DNA from: Bacteroidales bacterium
Lineage (GTDB): Bacteria; Bacteroidota; Bacteroidia; Bacteroidales; UBA932
NCBI GenBank assembly: GCA_017552475.1
Contig: JAFZPY010000081.1
Coordinates: 1 to 42,937 of the forward strand
DNA: 42,937 nucleotides
Direction: 5' to 3'
In this document: positions 17,616 through 26,161 of the stretch, piece after piece
Layout: each line of letters begins with the position of its first letter
How positions within the stretch are numbered: position 1 is the stretch's first letter
Program-made: the position numbers and the translations under genes
The notes under the pieces: model-generated
Told to the model about the DNA's origin: nothing
What the model saw: the letters and a program-made list of their open reading frames with translations, nothing else
The model's database searches: none

Positions 17616-20438
17616 CTATTTCCTGAGATATTGAGCTGTGAAGGTGTCGCTGTGGGCGACCATGTCTTCGGGCGTACCGGTGTAGACGATTTCACCTCCG
17701 TCCGCGCCTCCGTCCGGACCGAGGTCTATCACCCAGTCTGCTGCGCGGATGACATCGAGGTTGTGCTCAACCACAACGAGGGAGTGGCCCTTCGACAAAA
17801 GGACATCAAACGCTTTGAGAAGTTTTTCAACGTCGTAGAAATGCAGCCCGGTCGTGGGCTCGTCGAAGATGAACATTATTTTGTCCTTGCGGGGTTTGTC
17901 GTCGCTAAGGGACAGGAAGTAAGCGAGTTTGATGCGCTGACTCTCACCTCCTGAAAGAGTGCTGGAGGGTTGCCCGAGCTTGATGTAGCCGAGACCTACG
18001 TCAACAAGCGGCTGGAGGCGTCTGGCGATCTGCCTTGCCAGGGATTCCTTCTGGCTGTCGAAGAATGCAATGGCCTGTTCTACGCTCATGCCAAGGATAT
18101 CGTCAATGTTGAGGCCCTGGTATTTGACTTCAAGGATTTCGGGTTTGAAGCGTTTGCCGCCGCAGGCTTCACAGACCATGGTGACATCGGCCATGAACTG
18201 CATACCGATCTTTACGAAACCGTCGCCCTGGCATTCGGGGCAGCGGCCTCCGTCCTGGTTGAACGAGAAATAAGAGGGTGTGAAGCCGTTGATACGGGCA
18301 TATTGCTGTTCTGAGAAGAGCTTGCGGATGTCGTCGTAGACTTTCAGGTAGGTGACGGCATTGGAACGTGAGTTCTTGCCGATTGGGTTCTGGTCTACGT
18401 ATTCGACGCGCGTGATGCGGTCGAGATTGCCGGAGAGTCCGCGGAAAGTGCCCGGGAGGTCGCCGGTCTCGTTGATCCGCCTGTTGAGGGCCGGGTAGAG
18501 GATGTCGCCGACGACGGAGGACTTGCCGCTGCCGGAGACTCCGGTGACGACGTTGAGAACGCCTAACGGGAATGTGACGTCAATGCCTTTGAGGTTGTGC
18601 TCCATGGCGCCGTTCACATTGATGGAATATTGCCATTTGCGCTTTTCCCTGGTGTAGCGGCTCCGTGTGCCGTTGAGGTACTGGATGGTGAGGGAATCGT
18701 CGTCGGCGGTCTTGTCACCGATTCTGCCTCGGAAAACTATCTGGCCGCCGTGGACGCCTGCTTTGGGGCCCATGTCGATGAGAAGGTCAGCGGCGCGGAT
18801 GATTTCTTCGTCGTGTTCGACGACGACGACGGTGTTGCCGATGTCGCGCAGGCGTTTGAGGACTGATATGAGTCTGTCGGTGTCGCGGGGGTGCAGGCCT
18901 ATGGATGGCTCGTCGAGAATGTACATGGAGCCGACCAGCGAACTGCCTAGGGCGGTGACGAGGTTGATGCGCTGACTTTCACCGCCGGAGAGGGTGTTGC
19001 AAGGACGGTTGAGGGTCAGGTAGGACAGGCCGACGTCCTGGATGTAGCGGAGACGGGACGTGACTTCTTCAATGGCTTTGCTGACGATGCTGCGCTCGTG
19101 GGAGGTGAGGTCGACGGTGTCGAAGAAGCGGATCAGTTCGTCAACGGTCATGCATAGGAGGTCGTGGATGGTCTTGCCTCCGATTTTGACGTAAAGGGCT
19201 TCAGGACGGAGACGGCTACCGCCGCAGGAGTGGCATGTGGTACGTCCTGAGTAGCGGCTGAGCATGTATTTGTACTGGATCTTGTAGCGGTTTGCTTCGA
19301 CCCAGGTGAAGAATTCGTTGATGCCGATGATTGAGGTGTCATCGCCTTCGATACTGTGGCCGTCCCAGATAGTGCGTTTGGCCTCGTCGGAGAGATTGCA
19401 GTATGGCTCGAATATGGGGATACCGTAGCGCTCGGCCACTTCGACGAGATGGTCTTTGAACCAGCCCATCTTCTCGCCGCGCCAGCAGGCTATGGCGCCG
19501 TCGTAAATGCTGAGACTCTTGTCGGGGATGACGAGGTCTTCGGAGATGCCGATGATTTTGCCCAGGCCGCCGCAGACGGGGCAGGCGCCCAGTGGACTGT
19601 TGAAACTGAAAAGGTATTCGTCGGGTTTGCGGAATGTCATGCCGTCCAGCTCCATGCGGGTGGAGAAGGGGTGCTTTTCTATTTCGCCGTCTGTGTTTTC
19701 CCGTCGGATGAGAATGTTGCCGTCGCCTTGGCTGAAGGCGGTGGCTATGGAGTCGCGCAGTCGGGTGATAAGGTCCTCGTCAGGTGTGGAGTTGATTTTG
19801 AGTCTGTCGATGAGGAGGAAGAGGTGCTTGGGAAAGTCGCCTGATTCGCTTCCGGACATGACATCTTCTATGGTCGTCATGTTGTCGTGGTCCGTGTCGA
19901 ACAGGCGTGAGAAGCCTTGCTCTTTGAGTTGGAGCATGTATTCGACTTTGTCGTCGCGGCGGGTCCAATTGATGTCGGCCAGGATGTAGATGGATTTTGT
20001 GCCCGGGGAAATGGTATAATCAAGGACCTCGCCTGTGGTATTGCAGCGGACTTCCTTGCCGCTGACAGGGCTGTAGGTGCGTCCGATGCGTGCGAACATT
20101 ACTCGGAGGTAGTCGTATATTTCCGTGGTGGTGGCGACAGTGGAGCGCGGATTGCGTATGTTGACTTTCTGCTCAATGGCTATTGCGGGCGGGATGCCTT
20201 CAATCATGTCGACATCGGGCTTGGACATGCGTCCGAGGAACTGGCGGGCATAGGATGAAAGACTCTCTGCAAAACGGCGCTGGCCTTCGGCGAACAGGGT
20301 GTCGAAGGCGAGGGATGATTTGCCGCTGCCGGATATGCCGGTGATTACCACGAACTTGCCGCGGGGAATTTCAACGGTTATGTCCTTTAGGTTGTTGACC
20401 CGGGCGCCGCGTATTATGATATTCTCTTTTTCGTTCAT
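17616..20438 (-). CDS. uvrA: Excinuclease ABC subunit A
   Basis: DNA-damage-recognising ATPase of nucleotide excision repair; forms the UvrA2B2 scanning complex. From the ATG at 20438 it has 940 residues, the E. coli length. It shows two ABC modules: Walker A GISGSGKS (34-41) and GVSGSGKS, each with an LSGGESQR signature, and [11 protein letters not shown] and [11 protein letters not shown]alker B/D-loop segments. The second zinc module is complete (CPECQGDG and CEACGGKR). In the first, only CPVCGGLG is seen; the Cys pair expected upstream is replaced by [14 protein letters not shown]. An upstream in-frame ATG at 20459 lies before the -7 element and is rejected. Confidence 0.96.
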   Translation of the reverse strand: MNEKENIIIRGARVNNLKDITVEIPRGKFVVITGISGSGKSSLAFDTLFAEGQRRFAESLSSYARQFLGRMSKPDVDMIEGIPPAIAIEQKVNIRNPRSTVATTTEIYDYLRVMFARIGRTYSPVSGKEVRCNTTGEVLDYTISPGTKSIYILADINWTRRDDKVEYMLQLKEQGFSRLFDTDHDNMTTIEDVMSGSESGDFPKHLFLLIDRLKINSTPDEDLITRLRDSIATAFSQGDGNILIRRENTDGEIEKHPFSTRMELDGMTFRKPDEYLFSFNSPLGACPVCGGLGKIIGISEDLVIPDKSLSIYDGAIACWRGEKMGWFKDHLVEVAERYGIPIFEPYCNLSDEAKRTIWDGHSIEGDDTSIIGINEFFTWVEANRYKIQYKYMLSRYSGRTTCHSCGGSRLRPEALYVKIGGKTIHDLLCMTVDELIRFFDTVDLTSHERSIVSKAIEEVTSRLRYIQDVGLSYLTLNRPCNTLSGGESQRINLVTALGSSLVGSMYILDEPSIGLHPRDTDRLISVLKRLRDIGNTVVVVEHDEEIIRAADLLIDMGPKAGVHGGQIVFRGRIGDKTADDDSLTIQYLNGTRSRYTREKRKWQYSINVNGAMEHNLKGIDVTFPLGVLNVVTGVSGSGKSSVVGDILYPALNRRINETGDLPGTFRGLSGNLDRITRVEYVDQNPIGKNSRSNAVTYLKVYDDIRKLFSEQQYARINGFTPSYFSFNQDGGRCPECQGDGFVKIGMQFMADVTMVCEACGGKRFKPEILEVKYQGLNIDDILGMSVEQAIAFFDSQKESLARQIARRLQPLVDVGLGYIKLGQPSSTLSGGESQRIKLAYFLSLSDDKPRKDKIMFIFDEPTTGLHFYDVEKLLKAFDVLLSKGHSLVVVEHNLDVIRAADWVIDLGPDGGADGGEIVYTGTPEDMVAHSDTFTAQYLRK

Positions 20439-20448
20439 TTTACACTGC

Positions 20449-20456
20449 CAAAGGTA
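20449..20456 (-). promoter_or_regulatory. Putative -7 element TACCTTTG for uvrA
   Basis: Exact TAnnTTTG match on the minus strand, 10 nt before the chosen uvrA ATG, so the transcript would be almost leaderless. It sits directly after the T-run of the heat-shock gene terminator. Confidence 0.45.
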
Positions 20457-20457
20457 C

Positions 20458-20490
20458 AAAAAAATCCGGACACCTTGAGGGTATCCGGAT
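20458..20490 (-). terminator. Terminator after the small heat-shock gene
   Basis: On the minus strand ATCCGGA (complement of 20484-20490) pairs with TCCGGAT (complement of 20464-20470) through a short loop, followed by seven T (complement of 20458-20464). It separates the heat-shock gene from uvrA. Confidence 0.75.
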
Positions 20491-20510
20491 AGTCCTGGAG
20501 CATGTCGGTG

Positions 20511-20903
20511 CTATTTCACCTCGATGACTTTACGCGCTTCGGCGATGGCTGTCTTCTGAATCTTGGGGATGCTGACCCTGAGGATGCCGTTCTGGACTTC
20601 GGCGGTGATATTCTCGCGCTCGACATCGTCGGGGAGGATCCTGGTCTGCTGGAAGCGAGTGTAGGAGAATTCGTGGCGGAGATATCTGCCCTGCTTTTTC
20701 TCTTCATTGCTTTCGGCTTTCTTTTCCATCTTGATGACGAGGTCGCCCTGGTCATCGAGACGTACGCTGAAGTCTTCTTTGGTCATGCCGGGAGCGGCAA
20801 GTTCGAGATCATATCCTTTTTCGTCTTCCATGACGTTGATGGCGGGAGTGTTGACATTGGTCTTTACGATCCAGTTGTTGTCAAATAAATCATTGAATAA
20901 CAT
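20511..20903 (-). CDS. Small heat-shock protein, Hsp20/alpha-crystallin family
   Basis: ATP-independent cytoplasmic chaperone that holds unfolding proteins. The 130 residues start MLFNDLFD; residues about 18-120 form the alpha-crystallin domain (YDLELAAPGMTKEDFSVRLDDQGDLVI, then GRYLRHEFSYTRFQQTRILPD, and the A-x-x-x-NGILRVSIPK signature). The start at 20903 is decided by a strong Shine-Dalgarno AGGAGG (complement of 20909-20914) 5 nt upstream; the frame extends to 20984 but that would run through the promoter. A Shine-Dalgarno this good is unusual in Bacteroidota. The upstream promoter is of sigma54 type, so expression is probably stress-controlled. Confidence 0.95.
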   Translation of the reverse strand: MLFNDLFDNNWIVKTNVNTPAINVMEDEKGYDLELAAPGMTKEDFSVRLDDQGDLVIKMEKKAESNEEKKQGRYLRHEFSYTRFQQTRILPDDVERENITAEVQNGILRVSIPKIQKTAIAEARKVIEVK

Positions 20904-20950
20904 AATAACCTCCTGTTTAATGTTTTGTTTATCGTTTCTGACCAGTATAT

Positions 20951-20967
20951 GGCAAATGGGGGACCAA
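20951..20967 (-). promoter_or_regulatory. Putative sigma54 (-24/-12) promoter of the heat-shock gene
   Basis: On the minus strand TTGG (complement of 20964-20967) and TTTGCC (complement of 20951-20956) place GG and GC exactly 10 nt apart, the sigma54 hallmark spacing. The predicted transcription start near 20940 gives a leader of about 37 nt with the Shine-Dalgarno. No TAnnTTTG element is seen in this stretch. Confidence 0.55.
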
Positions 20968-20970
20968 TGC

Positions 20971-21044
20971 GTTAAAATGTTCAAAAGGTCGACAAAATGT
21001 CAGTCTGGTGTGACAAAATGACTCGTTTGGGTGTCATTTTGGCG
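20971..21044. promoter_or_regulatory. Phased array of four AAAATG-core motifs
   Basis: Cores at 20974-20979, 20994-20999 and 21015-21020 (AAAATG) and 21035-21040 (inverted, CATTTT) start 20, 21 and 20 nt apart, about two helical turns. The flanks are palindrome-like (GACAAAATGTC, TGACAAAATGAC, GTGTCATTTTGGC). They lie upstream of the sigma54-like promoter, where an activator would bind, and also upstream of the divergent barrel gene. Together with the two promoters they account for the 225-nt gap. Confidence 0.55.
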
Positions 21045-21084
21045 AAAAATATAACTCTTTTGTGTATCTGTGGCGGAAATATCG

Positions 21085-21092
21085 TATATTTG
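21085..21092 (+). promoter_or_regulatory. Putative -7 element TATATTTG for the barrel gene
   Basis: Exact TAnnTTTG match 36 nt before the ATG at 21129; a TTTTG lies 22 nt upstream (21058-21062). Confidence 0.5.
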
Positions 21093-21128
21093 TTCTGGTT
21101 TTAACACGACTCTAAAATTTTTTCTCAT

Positions 21129-21710
21129 ATGAAAAGCTTCACGTTGAGCGCAATCGCTATTGCATTCGCATTATTCATGTCAGGCACCGGAAGTGCCGCC
21201 CAGTCTTTCTTTGACGGAACATTCGTCCGTGTGGGAGCAGGTGCAAATATGATGTATGACAACCATAAGGTCTCTGCCGGCGGCATCGCCCTTGATCTAA
21301 GCGCCGGTAAATGGGTCACTGACCAAATCGCCCTTCGCGTCGGCTATCACGGCATCACTGACAAGGCTGCCGACCCCAACGGCTGGCTGTATGGCTCAGA
21401 CTCTTTCGGTTATCACTGCCTCCATGCCGATGTCCTGTGGGATCTTGTAAGCACATTCAATAATGATAATCGCAGGGACAGCTTCTCTGTGGGACCAATG
21501 GCACAATGCGGCGGTATCGTTACACATAAAGAATCCCGCGCATACGCTATCACAATCGGTGGCGGTGCATTTGTCGAATACAGGTTCAATGACAGATTCT
21601 CAGTCTCCTGTGAGCTTTCCGCCATGATGGCAGACGAAAAGGTGTGGCGCCCTACAGGACGGCTGACTTTCTTCCCCAGCGCGACTGTCGGAGTCGGAAT
21701 CTGGCTGTAA
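21129..21710 (+). CDS. Putative outer-membrane beta-barrel protein
   Basis: A 193-residue protein with a signal peptide (about 1-24, ending GSAAQ). The mature part shows alternating polar and hydrophobic strands rich in Gly and aromatics (FVRVGAGANMMYDN, WVTDQIALRVGYHG, FVEYRFNDRFSVSCELSAMM) and a C-terminal strand SATVGVGIWL ending near an aromatic residue, as in small OmpA/OmpW-like barrels. No enzyme motif is recognised. The gene is single, with its own promoter and terminator, and shares its upstream region with the divergent heat-shock gene. Function unknown. Confidence 0.7.
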   Translation: MKSFTLSAIAIAFALFMSGTGSAAQSFFDGTFVRVGAGANMMYDNHKVSAGGIALDLSAGKWVTDQIALRVGYHGITDKAADPNGWLYGSDSFGYHCLHADVLWDLVSTFNNDNRRDSFSVGPMAQCGGIVTHKESRAYAITIGGGAFVEYRFNDRFSVSCELSAMMADEKVWRPTGRLTFFPSATVGVGIWL

Positions 21711-21721
21711 TATAGTCAAAT

Positions 21722-21767
21722 AAAAAAAAGACGCTGTACGCAGGAAAACGTGCAGCGTCTTTTTTTA
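21722..21767. terminator. Bidirectional terminator between convergent genes
   Basis: Stem AGACGCTG / CAGCGTCT extended by a weaker TACG/CGTG pairing, with an A-run on the left (21722-21728) and a T-run on the right (21760-21767). It works for both the barrel gene (+) and the phosphoesterase gene (-). Confidence 0.85.
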
Positions 21768-21777
21768 TTTCAATCCG

Positions 21778-23514
21778 TTACCATGAGATGGAGCGCGTGT
21801 AGGTGTTGCCGAAGCGGTCGGTGACGGATACGATACCGGAATCGTGAGCCTTGGTGTCCCGTACCCTGAAGATTGTATGGAGCCCCAGGTGCTGGCCGTA
21901 GTTGCTGTTGTCCAGCTGCGTATACCTGCTTGGATCCGAGTAGAATAGTTTTATCTCAGTGTCCGCTGCATCGTGGCTGAACTCGGTGGGGGTAGTACTG
22001 TTGAAGGCTTGTATGTGCTCCATTGTTACGGGGCTGCTTCCAGTGCTGGTGAAGGTCGGTGTGCTCCATTTGTCATCCCACAGGAAGATATTGGCAAAGA
22101 CATATTTGTTGCCGCTGCCGTAGGCTCCGGGAGCATAGACATGCATCTGGTAGCTTTCGTCAAGATCATTGTTTGTTCCTTTCATCACGGCTTTCAGATG
22201 ACCCTGTCCGTCATCGGTATAGTTCCAGTCGCGGTAGGTGTAGGCCGGTTGTCCCTGGGTGCCGTGGAAGTTGCTGTGCAGATACTTAGTGGGATGGAAG
22301 CGCCATTTGATCTGGCCATTCTCTATGTCCACTATCGTAAAGCCGCGGGGAGTTCCGTCTGAAAGGTATTCATTTGTCCACAGGTCACCGGTGGAGCGGG
22401 CCAGCGTGTGCACCTGAACTCTCTTGTGGCGGTGATTGGTCGGGTAGTTGTAGTTGAAGGTTGTGTGGGTGTGACCTGCCCATGCATGCACTTCGCTATA
22501 CTGGTCAAACAAAGCGCCGTAGTCGGGGCCGTGGTTGGCTGTGTTTGTGCGCTCGTTGCCGTTTTCCAGTTTAAACATAGGGGAGTGTGCGCAGACCATG
22601 ACCTTGGTAGTCTTGGGAACATAGGCCATATCGGCCTGCAGCCATGTCCATATTTCGTCAGTCAGGCCCTGAGAGTAGGTTTTCAATCCGTTTGCGTCCA
22701 TTATGAGGTTGTCCAGCATGACGATATGGACGCCACCGTAGTTGAATGAGAAGTTGCGCGGACCGAAGAGCTCTTCAAATCTCCATGCGCAACCGTCATC
22801 GCTGGTCTTGCTGTAGTCGTTGTCGTGGTTGCCGATAATATTGAATGTCGGGAAGCCGAATTGTTTTATGGCATCGGCATAGGTCCCCATCAGCGTCATG
22901 TCTTCATGTGCAAGGTCGCCCAGGCAGATGCCGATGACCTGCCTGTCAGACATGGCATTGGCGGTCTCTTTAATATCCCTGTACAGAGCCTCGCAGCAGC
23001 GTGTGGAATAGAATGCGAATTTGTCCCATGTCGATGTCTTATTGCGCGGCTGGGGATCGGCCGTGAAGAAAATGGTGAGTTTGTTGGCCTTGTTTGAAGG
23101 GATGGGATTGAGCGTGAATTTGCCGAAATTGTAGACTCCGCCGGAAGGCGTTATGGATGAGAGTCTTTTATAATGCACCGGAGCGCCTGATTGCATTTTA
23201 GGCAGGTACCCGGTCGGTGTGCTGACGTGGACGAAAGTCACTTTGCTTATGTCGCTGTTCATGTAAAAGTAACCGTTGCTCTCAGTGAGCACGCACTGGG
23301 TGCCGTCTGATACGACTACACCGGAAAGAGGGTTGCCGGCATTGTCTACGACTCTGCCTTTGATGTTGTAGTTGGATGGGGCTTTGGTTTGTGCTTCTGC
23401 TTCGGCGATAGCCATGGCCTCGTCTTGCGTGGCGTCTTCAGTGATGTCAATCTCGCTGGTGCAGCTTGCCAGCAATCCCATTGCCGCAAGCAAGAATAAT
23501 GCGTGTGTTTTCAT
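21778..23514 (-). CDS. Calcineurin-like metallophosphoesterase, lipoprotein
   Basis: A 578-residue predicted lipoprotein (MKTHALFLLAAMGLLASC, Cys18), probably in the periplasm or on the cell surface. Residues about 45-125 form a carboxypeptidase-regulatory-like beta-sandwich (NIKGRVVDNAGNPLSGVVVSD). The catalytic domain follows: FTADPQP (first metal motif, with Gln in place of the usual His), GDLAHED, GNHDND, CAHSPM and GHTHTTF. The C-terminal 150 residues form a beta-rich domain typical of this subfamily. Substrate unknown. It stands alone between a barrel gene and a tRNA gene. Confidence 0.88.
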   Translation of the reverse strand: MKTHALFLLAAMGLLASCTSEIDITEDATQDEAMAIAEAEAQTKAPSNYNIKGRVVDNAGNPLSGVVVSDGTQCVLTESNGYFYMNSDISKVTFVHVSTPTGYLPKMQSGAPVHYKRLSSITPSGGVYNFGKFTLNPIPSNKANKLTIFFTADPQPRNKTSTWDKFAFYSTRCCEALYRDIKETANAMSDRQVIGICLGDLAHEDMTLMGTYADAIKQFGFPTFNIIGNHDNDYSKTSDDGCAWRFEELFGPRNFSFNYGGVHIVMLDNLIMDANGLKTYSQGLTDEIWTWLQADMAYVPKTTKVMVCAHSPMFKLENGNERTNTANHGPDYGALFDQYSEVHAWAGHTHTTFNYNYPTNHRHKRVQVHTLARSTGDLWTNEYLSDGTPRGFTIVDIENGQIKWRFHPTKYLHSNFHGTQGQPAYTYRDWNYTDDGQGHLKAVMKGTNNDLDESYQMHVYAPGAYGSGNKYVFANIFLWDDKWSTPTFTSTGSSPVTMEHIQAFNSTTPTEFSHDAADTEIKLFYSDPSRYTQLDNSNYGQHLGLHTIFRVRDTKAHDSGIVSVTDRFGNTYTRSISW

Positions 23515-23626
23515 AATTAAGTTTAGTGTTATGGTGTGATAGTATTATGAGTGTGCAAGTTATAAAACATTTGGCAAAATATGTAATACTTTTCCGGGAA
23601 GTGATGGAATATTTGCATATAATGCC

Positions 23627-23634
23627 TAAATTTG
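23627..23634 (+). promoter_or_regulatory. Putative -7 element TAAATTTG for tRNA-Ala
   Basis: Exact TAnnTTTG match ending 10 nt before the mature tRNA 5' end. The -33 element is not clear. Confidence 0.4.
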
Positions 23635-23644
23635 TATCCGCTCC

Positions 23645-23717
23645 GGGGTATTAGCTCAGCTGGTAGAGCGATAGGTTCGCAATCTATAGGTCAGGGGTTC
23701 GAATCCCCTATGCTCCA
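23645..23717 (+). tRNA. tRNA-Ala (anticodon CGC)
   Basis: The 73-nt cloverleaf can be folded by eye: acceptor GGGGTAT / ATGCTCC with the G3:U70 wobble pair that identifies alanine tRNAs, D stem GCTC/GAGC, anticodon stem ATAGG/TCTAT with loop TTCGCAA (anticodon CGC, reads GCG), T arm AGGGG-TTCGAAT-CCCCT, discriminator A. The CCA end is not encoded. Confidence 0.95.
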
Positions 23718-23726
23718 CAAAAATGG

Positions 23727-23757
23727 AAAAAGTCTGGCAGCTCGCCAGACTTTTTTT
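23727..23757. terminator. Bidirectional terminator between tRNA-Ala and the nine-gene operon
   Basis: Perfect 8-bp stem AGTCTGGC / GCCAGACT with a 5-nt loop; seven T follow on the plus strand and five T on the minus strand, so it can end both units. Confidence 0.85.
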
Positions 23758-23766
23758 CGTGCTTTG

Positions 23767-25008
23767 TCAAAGCTGATGGGCGGCTTTGAAGTCGGACCAG
23801 CGGTAGTAAGGCCAGGAGGAGGACGGAAGAGGAAGATGGGCCTCAGTGCCGTTGAGAAGGACCTTGAAGAGAATATCGTCAGAGGTAGAACTGCGGTAGA
23901 AGATGAAGTGCATGTTTGCACCCATTGGAATCTTGTAGCTTTGGAATACATCCTCGACCTGCGCCGGGGTCTGGGGTTCCTGCCCGAAGCCCTCGAGTCC
24001 GAGGCACATCATCAGGGCCATGAAGGTGTAGTCGTGGGCGAAACGCAGATCGGCTCCGCCTTCGCCGGCGGCGATGCGGGCATCGGCACGGGTGATGATA
24101 TCACGGATAATCGGTCTGTATCCTTTGTGTTTCGGCCATGCCTCGGTGAAGAGCTGATAATTGTCAATGCTCCAGAGGGCGATGGCTTCCTCGTCGGTGT
24201 AGAGGTCCATGAAGTCCAGGTCAGTATCGAGGCTGTTCATCCCTTCTGCAAAGAAAAACATGTGGGTCGCAAGTTCGTAAAACTTGGAGCGCCTGACCGA
24301 CTTGCCCGGGTCCTTGAAGAGACGGGCGAGAACTTTCCTTGAGTCGAAAATACTGGCAGCGTACTGCTCGTCTGAGACCTTGAAAGGGAGAGAAGCCCGT
24401 TCATAGGACTCTTTGTATGGATTCTCATCTTCAAGCGGCAGAGTAGCAGGCATGTTGGTACGGGACACGTCTTCGGTCACGAACAGCGCCGGATTCTTTC
24501 CCTTGAGGGACAGGCAATATGAGGACATGGTCATCACGCTGCGCAGACTCGGCGATGACACTGCGCGAACTCTTGCTCCGTCGGGAAAGGCTTCGTGGAA
24601 GTTTTCGAAAATATGGGCTGCAATCTCCTGCTGCTGGTCCCAGCCTTTGCGGGAGAGTTCACCGTAGTGGTCCTTGACGTCAGGATAGAGACGGTCGAAG
24701 CGAGATTTGTAGTCCTCACCGAATTCGGTGAGGTTGTTATTGGCAGCAGCATGGTCAAGAGCCCTCTTTATCATGTCGTAGTTTTCAAGGCGCCAGGCAT
24801 AGCGGGCTCCGTGACGGGCGTAGTGGCTGATGTAGCAAGGCTTGTAGCCTTCAGGCGCAGGAGTGAGCTTGAGGGGGCCTGTCGGACAGACGTAGTCGGT
24901 ACCGGCAATCAGCTCTCTGTTGTTGCGCAAAATTTCGCGCGTGTTCTGCGCGAAAAGAGTCCCGCCGATGACGGCGAGACTCATTATCAATGAGATAACC
25001 CTTTTCAT
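23767..25008 (-). CDS. Histidine acid phosphatase (histidine phosphatase clade 2)
   Basis: Secreted phosphomonoesterase of the branch that includes acid phosphatases, glucose-1-phosphatase and phytases. It has 413 residues, a signal peptide (1-20, ending GGTLFA) and no lipobox. The phosphate-pocket motif ARHGARY puts the nucleophile His in RHGAR at 65-69; the proton-donor motif is HD at 325-326 (RFAHDYTF), not the HAE of MINPP-type phytases. It is the last gene of the nine-gene operon, its ATG abutting the stop of the amidohydrolase gene. Being exported with a SusCD system, it probably removes phosphate from the captured substrate. The exact substrate is open. Confidence 0.9.
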   Translation of the reverse strand: MKRVISLIMSLAVIGGTLFAQNTREILRNNRELIAGTDYVCPTGPLKLTPAPEGYKPCYISHYARHGARYAWRLENYDMIKRALDHAAANNNLTEFGEDYKSRFDRLYPDVKDHYGELSRKGWDQQQEIAAHIFENFHEAFPDGARVRAVSSPSLRSVMTMSSYCLSLKGKNPALFVTEDVSRTNMPATLPLEDENPYKESYERASLPFKVSDEQYAASIFDSRKVLARLFKDPGKSVRRSKFYELATHMFFFAEGMNSLDTDLDFMDLYTDEEAIALWSIDNYQLFTEAWPKHKGYRPIIRDIITRADARIAAGEGGADLRFAHDYTFMALMMCLGLEGFGQEPQTPAQVEDVFQSYKIPMGANMHFIFYRSSTSDDILFKVLLNGTEAHLPLPSSSWPYYRWSDFKAAHQL

Positions 25009-26136
25009 TTACTTCCTTTTAGCTGCGAGTTTCTCGTATAGCTTGTCAGCGTTCTCATAATAGAGCTTCTTGAGAACGTCATCGCTCAGGCCGATACCGT
25101 GGAGCGGCCAGTGATAGGCGTGCTCGTAGTCATAGAAATGTTCATCCTCAGTCTCGAGAATCCTCCACTGAAGGTCATACATTTTCTGTGCGGGATGGTT
25201 ATCGGTACCGAAGAAAATCCTGTCTTGATACTTCTCGTAGAAAGCCTTTGTGGCACGGGGTGTTATGGCGGACTCGACGTGACGGGCTGAGTTGTCAAGA
25301 TAAAGATTTTCATGACGGTCCATGATTTTACCCAGAAGCTCGTAATCATGGGTGAGGTTCATGAAATGGCAGGCAATGATGGTGGTACCCGGATGCCTGT
25401 TGCAACACTCCTCGAGCGTAGTGCAAAGCTCATAGAGATCGAGAATCCCGGGAGTGTCGAGGTCGATTTTCCAATGTTCTGAGTTGACATAACCGTCGTT
25501 GTACTCGTCCATCGGCTCATACATCCAGATAGGATCTCCTACATGGATGATGACAGGCATGCCGAGTTCACCGCATTTTTCGAAAAGGGCGTCGAAACGA
25601 GGGTCATTCATGTGGGCTGTAGGAGTGGGGACTCCTGTATCAAAGCCCGTAAAATAAGATTCACCAAGACCCTTGTCACCAACCTCTCCGACGCCCTTTG
25701 CACCTTTCTCAAAGTCGCGAACAAGTGATGCAACGGCTTTCTCTTCGAACTCCGGAGTGCCCCAGGCGCTCATGTCGAAGCCGCACCACATCTCGAACAC
25801 ATCTGAGACGCCTTTGTACATATCATAGAGCTTGTCGAACTTATCGCCGGAAGCATAAGTGTTGATTACGACTTTGTCAATATTATTTGCTTTGAGCTGC
25901 TCAGCCCACTCTTTGCACTCTTCGACCGTGTTGGCGTATGCATGCGAGTGCATGTCATGCACCGGGAACTTGGCCTTGTGAGGATGGTGCTCCGGCAGTT
26001 TCATGCAGGGTACAGGCTTGTAGTCCTTCAGAAGAAGGGTATCAAGGTACGAGGTGCCTTTTTTTGTATCCTCCCCGCACGAAACCAGGAGAGCGGCAGC
26101 CGCGGCAATTGCGATAGTTGTTAGAATGTTCTTCAT
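25009..26136 (-). CDS. Amidohydrolase-2-family metal-dependent hydrolase, lipoprotein
   Basis: A 375-residue TIM-barrel hydrolase of the amidohydrolase superfamily (PF04909-like). Lipobox LVSC with Cys20 predicts membrane anchoring outside the cytoplasm, which is unusual for this family. Metal ligands visible are HDMHSHA (HxH, 63-65), VIIHVGDP, IIACHFMNLTHD and FGTDNHP. Relatives include lactonases, decarboxylases and aminocarboxymuconate decarboxylase-like enzymes; sugar N-deacetylases (NagA) belong to another branch and are not indicated. It lies between the PKD-like lipoprotein and the phosphatase, no gap before the latter. Lactone or ester hydrolysis on the captured ligand is possible but not shown. 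Confidence 0.85.
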   Translation of the reverse strand: MKNILTTIAIAAAAALLVSCGEDTKKGTSYLDTLLLKDYKPVPCMKLPEHHPHKAKFPVHDMHSHAYANTVEECKEWAEQLKANNIDKVVINTYASGDKFDKLYDMYKGVSDVFEMWCGFDMSAWGTPEFEEKAVASLVRDFEKGAKGVGEVGDKGLGESYFTGFDTGVPTPTAHMNDPRFDALFEKCGELGMPVIIHVGDPIWMYEPMDEYNDGYVNSEHWKIDLDTPGILDLYELCTTLEECCNRHPGTTIIACHFMNLTHDYELLGKIMDRHENLYLDNSARHVESAITPRATKAFYEKYQDRIFFGTDNHPAQKMYDLQWRILETEDEHFYDYEHAYHWPLHGIGLSDDVLKKLYYENADKLYEKLAAKRK

Positions 26137-26161
26137 GAATAATTATCAGGGGTAAAACAAG

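Noticed and set aside
20904..20984. Extended N-terminus for the small heat-shock protein (start at 20984)
   Set aside because: It would translate the promoter region; the ATG at 20903 has a Shine-Dalgarno of AGGAGG at good spacing.
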